From: Palsa-147 sp963771905
Lineage (GTDB): Bacteria; Acidobacteriota; Terriglobia; Acidiferrales; UBA7541
Direction: 5' to 3'
NCBI GenBank assembly: GCA_963771905.1
Contig: CAVYVI010000006.1
Span: 1 to 64,000, forward strand
Length of the DNA stretch: 64,000 bases
Made by a program: the position numbers and the translations under genes. This document shows, one piece after another, positions 54,749 through 61,501 of this stretch. Below the pieces are notes generated by a model that saw only the letters and a program-made list of their open reading frames with translations, made no database searches and was not told where the DNA came from. How positions within the stretch are numbered: the first letter of the stretch is position 1; each line of letters starts with the position of its first letter.

Positions 54749-55231
54749 ATGAAATCACGGCAGCGGCTCGTTGCAGCGTTTGTTTTCCTGGTTGTCGGCG
54801 CGGGCCCGGCGCTCGGCCAGACACACAGCAAGCCGGAGGATGCCCTTCGGGCTGCCGACGCGGCCTGGCTGAAAGCCTATGACACGAGAGACGTCGAAAA
54901 AGCCGTGGCCTTCTGCGACGAACAAGGCTCCATGCTCGCCCCCTATACTCCCATCGCGACCGGGAAGCCTGCCATCGCGAAATTGATTGCCTTTGAGTTC
55001 TCTCTCCCGGACTTCAGATTCACAAGGCATCCCGACACAGCCGGCGTCGCCCGTTCCGGCGAACTTGGCTACACGAGCGGCACATACATCGTGAATTTCA
55101 GCGAACCTTCGGGGAAATTGATCGCGGACAAAGGGAAGTATTTGACCATCTGGAAAAAACAGGCGGACGGTTCGTGGAAGGTACTTTTCGACATGTTCAA
55201 CACCGACATGCCCCCGCCCTCGTCACAGTAG
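54749..55231 (+). CDS. Secreted SnoaL/DUF4440-like protein
   Basis: A 160-residue protein with a signal peptide (MKSRQRLVAAFVFLVVGAGP, cleaved near LGQ-TH) and one SnoaL/NTF2-like domain (EDALRAADAAWLKAYDTRDV, CDEQGSMLAPYTPIATGK, WKKQADGSWKVLFDMFNTD). Such cone-shaped domains bind small molecules; many DUF4440 proteins of Acidobacteria are exported. The start at 54749 has CGGAGGAATC upstream, which decides it over a longer frame with no signal peptide at its end. No operon partner. Confidence 0.88.
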   Translation: MKSRQRLVAAFVFLVVGAGPALGQTHSKPEDALRAADAAWLKAYDTRDVEKAVAFCDEQGSMLAPYTPIATGKPAIAKLIAFEFSLPDFRFTRHPDTAGVARSGELGYTSGTYIVNFSEPSGKLIADKGKYLTIWKKQADGSWKVLFDMFNTDMPPPSSQ

Positions 55232-55404
55232 TTCATTTTCCCTCGGGCCGAATATCCATCACGAAGTTTTCCGCCACACCCGCAAACTCATATCCCGAAT
55301 CGAAATGCCTCCGGACGATTCCACTTCTCCGCTTCGCGCCTTCATGAACACCTCCATTTGACGCCCGTCCGGAACCGCATTAAGCTGCGCCGGGCAATTG
55401 CAAA

Positions 55405-56022
55405 ATGCCGAATCATCCTCCTGCTCGCTACTCCGAAATTGGCTGCCGAATCCCCAAGGATTATTTCTGGGTGATCGGCTGGGGAGAGAGCGATGTTGGC
55501 ATCGAGACCGGATCGTATGACGCAGCCCTGCATATGGCCGGCATCGAGAATTACAACATCCTGCTTTACACCTCCGTCCTGCCACCGGAAACCGTCGAGC
55601 TCTCACACTTGCCTGACATCCACCACGGCTCCGTCCTCGAGGGAATCATCGCCATTCAGCACACCGGCAAGCCGGGAACGCGCATCACAGCGGGTCTGCT
55701 TTTGGCCAAGGTCTTTCGCAATTCAGACAGCTCCCACCTCGGCGGTTTTGCCTGCGAGTATGCCGGCAACGGATCGCTCGAGGACGCGGAAGCCAATCTA
55801 CGGGAAGCGATGCAACAGCTTTTTGCGCGACGTTATAAAACAAAGCTCTACAAACTCGAGTTTGGTAAATCGATCGTTCGCACATTCACTCCGAAAAAAT
55901 CATTCGGGACGATTCTCGTCGGCATCGGCTTCTCGAGTCACCTTGTGCCAATCTTGAAACCCGAAGTGGACGTAACCCCATCTCACAAAGACAAGTCCCA
56001 CGTGAAATATACGACCAGATGA
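55405..56022 (+). CDS. Pyruvoyl-dependent arginine decarboxylase
   Basis: A 205-residue member of the PvlArgDC family, which makes agmatine from arginine and self-cleaves to form a pyruvoyl group. The motif NILLYTSVLPPETVEL places the cleavage site between T56 and S57 (Ser-Ser in the archaeal enzyme); HHGSVLEGIIAIQ and GGFACEYAGNGS, AEANLREAMQQLFARR follow the fold. The C-terminal part is longer than in archaeal members. It stands alone on the + strand; the other two steps to putrescine are encoded by aguA and aguB at 28492-30440. The start ATG lacks a strong ribosome site, so an alternative start is possible. Confidence 0.9.
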   Translation: MPNHPPARYSEIGCRIPKDYFWVIGWGESDVGIETGSYDAALHMAGIENYNILLYTSVLPPETVELSHLPDIHHGSVLEGIIAIQHTGKPGTRITAGLLLAKVFRNSDSSHLGGFACEYAGNGSLEDAEANLREAMQQLFARRYKTKLYKLEFGKSIVRTFTPKKSFGTILVGIGFSSHLVPILKPEVDVTPSHKDKSHVKYTTR

Positions 56023-56118
56023 GTCAGCCCGCATCGTGTCTCCCATTCGCACGTCTGTGAGGCACTGGAGTAATCTCACAAAACCGTATGACCGCAACGG
56101 ATGCGTAAGTTATCCTGA

Positions 56119-56832
56119 ATGACCTTGTTTCTACTTCGGCCCATCCTCTACTTCCAATTCCTGCTCCTTCTTCTGGCTGCCTTTCCGGTCTCCAGCGCCT
56201 ACGCTCAAGAAACCGTGTTCGATGTTCCCAGTGCGGACATTCTCGACAAAGGAAAGGTATACGGCGAACTGGACGGCACCGTGAATGTTCCGGATACCTT
56301 GGCCACGTTTACGCCGCGCGTCGTCGTGGGCATCGGGCATGGAATCGAAATCGGCATGAATTTCGACGGCCTCAGCGCTCCCACCTCGGGCCAATTCGAA
56401 ATTTCTCCGGCGCTGAAGTGGCAGCTATGGAAAGCCGGAACCTCGGGATGGTCTTTTTTCGTGGGCGACGACCTGTTTTTCCCCGTCCACCAGCGCACTT
56501 ACGACGCGGGAAACTACGCCTACGCAACCTTCGCCAAGCAGTGGCAGCAGGGCACGCGCATCACGTTCGGCGCATACGACTTTACGCGCGATGTTGTGGC
56601 CACCGGCAACCGCGCCGGTGGAGAGTTCACCTTCGAGCAGCCCATCGACAAGCGCCTCACGCTCGCAGCCGAGTGGTACACCGGGAACAGTTCCGTCGGC
56701 TATGTGAACCCCGGTGCCATAATAAAACTCAGCTCACAATTCACGCTCTACGCTGCCTACCAGATCGGGAACTCCGGCCTAACCAAGGGCAATCACCAGT
56801 TCCTTTGGGAACTCGGCTACAATTTTAATTAG
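56119..56832 (+). CDS. Outer-membrane beta-barrel-like protein
   Basis: A 237-residue exported protein with a signal peptide (to about residue 30, VSSAYAQE). The mature part alternates aromatic and small residues (YGELDGTVNVP, VGIGHGIEIGMNFDG, RTYDAGNYAYATFAKQW) and ends in FLWELGYNFN, a C-terminal pattern typical of outer-membrane barrels. A barrel of about ten strands fits the length. Porin-like or transport role is inferred; no family recognised. The next gene is on the other strand. Confidence 0.75.
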   Translation: MTLFLLRPILYFQFLLLLLAAFPVSSAYAQETVFDVPSADILDKGKVYGELDGTVNVPDTLATFTPRVVVGIGHGIEIGMNFDGLSAPTSGQFEISPALKWQLWKAGTSGWSFFVGDDLFFPVHQRTYDAGNYAYATFAKQWQQGTRITFGAYDFTRDVVATGNRAGGEFTFEQPIDKRLTLAAEWYTGNSSVGYVNPGAIIKLSSQFTLYAAYQIGNSGLTKGNHQFLWELGYNFN

Positions 56833-56973
56833 TTCCACGGTTTTTTTCACCACCCGCGAAACGCGGCCGCTGGGATTTCAGGACGCACAAACCGCGGGAG
56901 CAAGCCACTTAAGAAGCCGGTGCGAGCGACGGGAGGAAACCTCGCACCGGCTTCGGCCGACGTACAAATCGTT

Positions 56974-58500
56974 CTATCGCGAACTCGTCGAGGCCAATTC
57001 GGAAACGTTGTCCGTCTCCGCGGTTACGGTCGCCGACCGGAAATCGCCGGACATCGCCCGATTGAATCTTCCTTCGGTCGTGTCGACGAAAAATCCTTTG
57101 CCGGGCTCGGCGAGATAGAACGCGACGGAATCCGCGAAATGATTCGCGGAGCCATTCGCGATCTGAATCGTTCCTCGGCCGCTCGCCGGATCAAACGTGA
57201 CAAGTTCGCTGCGAACGCTCATGTCGTTGAAAGCGCCGCCCGCTCCGCTCGCACTCCAGTCAATCGTTGCATGCGTTAGATTTTCGATCGCGAGAGTGCC
57301 CGTTACGTCGATGGCCCCGGACGCGGATGCCTGCGCGTCAAAGCCGGCGCCGCGGAGGAAGCTCGCGCCGTTGGCTGTTGCCGCCGAGAAGGGAAGCATC
57401 TGCCGTTCCGCCACGCCGATCTGCCGCGCGCTGCCTGCGCTCGCCGAATCGGTCTCGATGAGTAGCATCGATTTTTCCGAGACAACGTAATAGGCCAAGC
57501 GCGACGTCGCGCCGCCGGACGTCGCAAGCATTAGCGTGCCGCGCCCGTTCGCGTCGGGCGGCGCGGTAACGTGCCCGGCCACGGACGCGGAAGTGAACAA
57601 CGGGCCCGCACCCGCCTTGCTCGAATCAGCGATACCGGCAATGCTTGAGTTCTCGCCAATCGTGAGCGTGCCGGCCGTCGCTACGCGGCTCGCGGAATTG
57701 GATTCCAGCGTGAACGCGAACTCGCTCGCAATTTTCGCGAGAGAGAATGCCGCGCTGTCCTGGCGATGAAGCGTCCCGGAAACTTGAAAGCCGTTCGCGT
57801 CCGATTCGCTCAGGACGCCGGAATTGCCGTCGGCATCCAGCGTGAACGCAAAACTCAGCGCCTGAGATGCTCCCGGCGCCGCGGACGTGATCGAAATCAC
57901 GCCGCGCATATTCGCATCGAGCGTGTAGGCGCCCGCGAGCGGCGTGCTGGTCGTGGCTGGAGACTCGCCGCGATCGAAATCAATTTCACCACCCGTGATG
58001 TTTCCCAATCCGTCGGCGCTCATGCTCCCGGCGATGTTCACGCCTTCGCTCGACGCATCCACGCCCGACATCGCGAACGCAAATCGTCCGGAAAACTTAT
58101 TGCCGGCCGCGGCCGAGATCATAAACGTATCGGTAGCCGAGCTCACCGCGCTGTCTGCCGGCGTCGCCGTGATCGTCACGCTATTTGGACTCGGCACCGA
58201 CATCGGTGCCGTATAGATGACCGTGCTCGTAAAGCCGGAATTCGTGGGAGTCGAAAGCGTCCCCGCCCCGCTCGCGGGCGAAATGCTCCACGAAATGCCG
58301 GCGGTGTATCCGTTGTTGCTCGGCGAAGTCGCGTCAAACGTGTACATGGCGCCGGCTTGAACGGTTGTGACCGCATTCGTGATCGTTGCGGAAATCCCGC
58401 TTCCGCCGCCGCTCCCGCTACTACTGCCTCCATAACCTCCGCAACCCGAACTTAAGCCAACTGCAATGAGAGCCACGATCAACATCCAATAGCGAAACAT
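56974..58500 (-). CDS. Ig-like lipoprotein, third family member
   Basis: A 508-residue lipoprotein related to the two at 9448 and 16570, but more distant and without a small secreted partner. The lipobox is SSGC followed by a Gly/Ser-rich tether (GGYGGSSSGSGGGSG). An Ig-like segment (ISWSISPASGAGTLST, VIYTAPMSVPSPN) is followed by the same beta units (FAFAMSGVDASS, GSMSADGLGNITGGEIDFD, PDANGRGTLML). It is likely surface-exposed; function unknown. Hydrophobic signal residues 5-18 precede the lipobox. Confidence 0.83.
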   Translation of the reverse strand: MFRYWMLIVALIAVGLSSGCGGYGGSSSGSGGGSGISATITNAVTTVQAGAMYTFDATSPSNNGYTAGISWSISPASGAGTLSTPTNSGFTSTVIYTAPMSVPSPNSVTITATPADSAVSSATDTFMISAAAGNKFSGRFAFAMSGVDASSEGVNIAGSMSADGLGNITGGEIDFDRGESPATTSTPLAGAYTLDANMRGVISITSAAPGASQALSFAFTLDADGNSGVLSESDANGFQVSGTLHRQDSAAFSLAKIASEFAFTLESNSASRVATAGTLTIGENSSIAGIADSSKAGAGPLFTSASVAGHVTAPPDANGRGTLMLATSGGATSRLAYYVVSEKSMLLIETDSASAGSARQIGVAERQMLPFSAATANGASFLRGAGFDAQASASGAIDVTGTLAIENLTHATIDWSASGAGGAFNDMSVRSELVTFDPASGRGTIQIANGSANHFADSVAFYLAEPGKGFFVDTTEGRFNRAMSGDFRSATVTAETDNVSELASTSSR

Positions 58501-58800
58501 AATCCTTCCTCCGCAACGCGAGATAAGCCCGATTCACCTCTCGAGCCCCGTTGCGCGAGAAAGATTGCCCGAACGTCGCGCTCAAGCTGTCATCGCGACG
58601 TATCAAGATTGTCAAATGCTCGTAACCGGAATTTTCGAACTCGAGTTCTGGCTCGCGCATCGCGCGCTTCATAGAACAGCCCACCAATCGCACCTCCTCC
58701 GCCGGAAAGCGCGGTGTTCGCCCCGCGCTTGCTTCGCAAGCAATCACTCATTTAGGAGAGAGAATTGGAAAGGAGACCTGCCGTTCACTCCGGCGAAGGA
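58501..58800. other. Intergenic region, no gene seen
   Basis: 300 bases between the start of the lipoprotein and the end of the permease gene, both on the - strand. It should carry the lipoprotein promoter. No reading frame with a ribosome site and no RNA structure of note. Confidence 0.45.
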
Positions 58801-61464
58801 CTATTCGTATCTCAGCGCCACCATCGGATCCACTCGCATCGCCCTCCGCGCTGGAATCCAGCACGCCAAAATCGCCACCCCGCTCAACACGATCGACACC
58901 ACGATGAACGTCACTGCATCGTTCCCACGAACTCCATAAAGCAGGTGCGAGAAGCTCGTCAGCACTCGAGTGAGAATGAGCGCGGCCGGCACACCCACCG
59001 CGAGGCCTGCGAGAGCCAGCTTTAAGCCGTGCCCAATCGTCATCCGAAAAACGTCCTGTTTCTGTGCGCCAAGCGCCATCCGAATCCCAATCTCATGTAC
59101 CCGCTGCGTCACCGAATAGGAAATCACGCCATAGACTCCAACCGAGGCCAGCAGCAGTGCTAGTCCCGCAAACACACTCAGCAGAATCATTGGAAAACGC
59201 TGCGACGCCATCGATTGCGAAACAATCTCCCTCATGGTTTGAACGCGATAGACCGGCTGGTCCGCGCCCGTTGCTTCAACCGTCCTCCTGATCTCTGGCA
59301 CTAAACTCGCGGGTTCGAGCGGCGTGTGCACGATTACACTCGTATCGGGATAATTTGCCGCCACCCACTCGTCCGGATCTTGGTAAAGCGGAAAGTAGGC
59401 TTGATTTCGCGTGTATCCGCCGGAATCGTCCAGGCCCCAGTTTTTCACGTGGCCCACCACGCCCACAATTTGGCAGGGGCCCACTGGCGCGAATCCGGCG
59501 CTTAGCGTCTCGCCAATAGGGTCTCTGCCTGGAAAATACATGTCGGCGAAAACGCTGTCGATGACCATGACGCACGGCGACTTGGTGGTGTCCTCTCGGG
59601 AGAAAAAGCGGCCTCGAAGCAGCGGTATTCCCATCGCTCCGAGATAATCCGGACCGGTGAGAAACATCACAAGTCGCGGCGCCGCCTGAATCGATGCGGG
59701 CTTCCGCAACCCAATCCAGAAGGGCATCGTCCCGCTCTCACCGCTTAGCGGAACGGGCTCGGCAAAATCCGCGGCTTGCACGCCGGGAATTTTCCGAATG
59801 CGCTCGATCAATTGCTGATAAGCAATTCGCGTACTCGAGGCCGTCTTCGTCAGCGATCGCGAGACCCCCACCTTGAAAGTAATGATGTGCGGCGCGTCAA
59901 AACCCGGATTGACATCCCACATTTGGCGAATCGTGCGGAATAACAGGCCGGCGCCTACCAGCAGCACCAGCGCCAAAGCCAACTGGATAATCACGAGACT
60001 GCTCTGCGCGCGATGATGCGCTCTCGTCGAGCCGCGCCCTCCCTCCTTCAGCGAGCTCTGCAGATCGGCGTTCCAACTTTTCAGCGCCGGTGCGAGGCCA
60101 AACAGAATCCCGACCGCAATCGAAGCGCTGAACGTAAACAACAGCACTGGGCCATTCACGCCGATGTTTTCGCTGCGCGGAAGACTTTCTGGCACAGTCG
60201 CGAGCACCGGGCTCACTCCAAAAACCGCGGCGAGCACGCCTAATGCGCCCCCGGCGAGCGAGAGAAGCAGGCTTTCCGTCAGCAACTGCCGCACCAGCCG
60301 TCCGCGGTTCGCCCCTAGCGCCGAGCGAATGGCAAACTCGCGCGTGCGCCCCGCCGCTCGTGCCAGGAGAAGATTGGCGACGTTTGCGCACGCGATCAGC
60401 AAAACCAGCCCTACAGCTCCCAACAACATCAACAGCGTTCCACTTACGTCCCCAACAATCTCCCGCTTGAGCGGCCCCACGTCCGCTCCAACGTCTCGAT
60501 TCGCCTCGGGATAGAGTTGATCCAAGTTGCTCTGGATCGTACTCATCTCCGCCCGCGCCTCGGATATGTTCACCCCGGGTTTTAGGCGGGCGATGGAGAA
60601 AAATTCGTGGCTTCCCCGATTATTGAGGATCACGGGATCGCCCTGTCCCAGCGGTACATAGACGTCAGCATCGCCTTCGATACGAAATCCTGGCGGCGCG
60701 ATTCCCACGATGGCGTAATCCACTCCGTTCAGCACCACGGGCTTGCCGAGCGCCTGATCGCTGCCGCCCAACCTGTCCCTCCATAGACGATCGCTGATAA
60801 TCACTGCGGGCGCTCCTCCGTGCCCGTCTTCCTGCGAAGTAAAATACCGGCCGCGGGCCAGCTGTACCCCCAAGGTGGAGAAGAAGCCAGCCGTTACCTG
60901 TTTTCCGTCAAGGTGTTCAGGCGTCCCGGGATTCGTCAGATCGTATCCCTGCCATGTGCTGAACGCGGCCATTTGCTTGAATGAACGAGCGGTGCGCTGC
61001 CAATCCCGGAAGTTCAAATACGATGTCCAGACCTTTACGAAGCGCGGATTGCTCTCCCAAACCATGACTAGGCGGTCCCCGCCCGCGTACGGCAGCGGCG
61101 CCAACACGACGCCTTCGACGACGCTGAAAATTGCCGTGTTTGCGCCGATGCCAAGCGCCAGCGTGAGAACAGCGACGGCCGTAAAGCCCGGAGATTTCCG
61201 CAGAGTTCGCAGCGCATAACGAATGTCCTGCGCGAGCGTTTCCACGAAGTGCACCCCGCGCACCTCCCGGCATTCCTCTTTAATGAGTTCCGCGCCGCCA
61301 AATTCCAGCCGTGCCCGCCGCCGCGCTTCCTCGCGCGGTACGCCCTCCTTCACAAATTTCTCCACCTGCTCCTCAAAATGAAACCGCAACTCCTCGTCGA
61401 GCTCCTGCTCGACAACATCGCGCCGCATCAGCGCCCGCACCCGAATCCAAATATCACCCAGCAT
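58801..61464 (-). CDS. MacB/FtsX-type permease (ADOP family) 1
   Basis: An 887-residue permease without its own ATPase. The N-terminal 80 residues (LDEELRFHFEEQVEKFVKEG, ARLEFGGAELIKEECREVRG) are the signature of the acidobacterial duplicated orphan permease group. Then come a membrane helix and periplasmic domain (TAVAVLTLALGIGANTAIFS), an FtsX core (LMLLGAVGLVLLIACANVAN, TREFAIRSALGANRGRLVRQ), a second such half (MILLSVFAGLALLLASVGVY, HEIGIRMALGAQ) and RVDPMVALRYE. In E. coli MacB exports toxins and lipopeptides; here the substrate is unknown. The start at 61464 is preceded by the second permease 37 bases upstream. Confidence 0.93.
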   Translation of the reverse strand: MLGDIWIRVRALMRRDVVEQELDEELRFHFEEQVEKFVKEGVPREEARRRARLEFGGAELIKEECREVRGVHFVETLAQDIRYALRTLRKSPGFTAVAVLTLALGIGANTAIFSVVEGVVLAPLPYAGGDRLVMVWESNPRFVKVWTSYLNFRDWQRTARSFKQMAAFSTWQGYDLTNPGTPEHLDGKQVTAGFFSTLGVQLARGRYFTSQEDGHGGAPAVIISDRLWRDRLGGSDQALGKPVVLNGVDYAIVGIAPPGFRIEGDADVYVPLGQGDPVILNNRGSHEFFSIARLKPGVNISEARAEMSTIQSNLDQLYPEANRDVGADVGPLKREIVGDVSGTLLMLLGAVGLVLLIACANVANLLLARAAGRTREFAIRSALGANRGRLVRQLLTESLLLSLAGGALGVLAAVFGVSPVLATVPESLPRSENIGVNGPVLLFTFSASIAVGILFGLAPALKSWNADLQSSLKEGGRGSTRAHHRAQSSLVIIQLALALVLLVGAGLLFRTIRQMWDVNPGFDAPHIITFKVGVSRSLTKTASSTRIAYQQLIERIRKIPGVQAADFAEPVPLSGESGTMPFWIGLRKPASIQAAPRLVMFLTGPDYLGAMGIPLLRGRFFSREDTTKSPCVMVIDSVFADMYFPGRDPIGETLSAGFAPVGPCQIVGVVGHVKNWGLDDSGGYTRNQAYFPLYQDPDEWVAANYPDTSVIVHTPLEPASLVPEIRRTVEATGADQPVYRVQTMREIVSQSMASQRFPMILLSVFAGLALLLASVGVYGVISYSVTQRVHEIGIRMALGAQKQDVFRMTIGHGLKLALAGLAVGVPAALILTRVLTSFSHLLYGVRGNDAVTFIVVSIVLSGVAILACWIPARRAMRVDPMVALRYE

Positions 61465-61501
61465 TCCCGGCTCTCTCCATCGTCTGCGGCATCTGGTCTT
61501 C

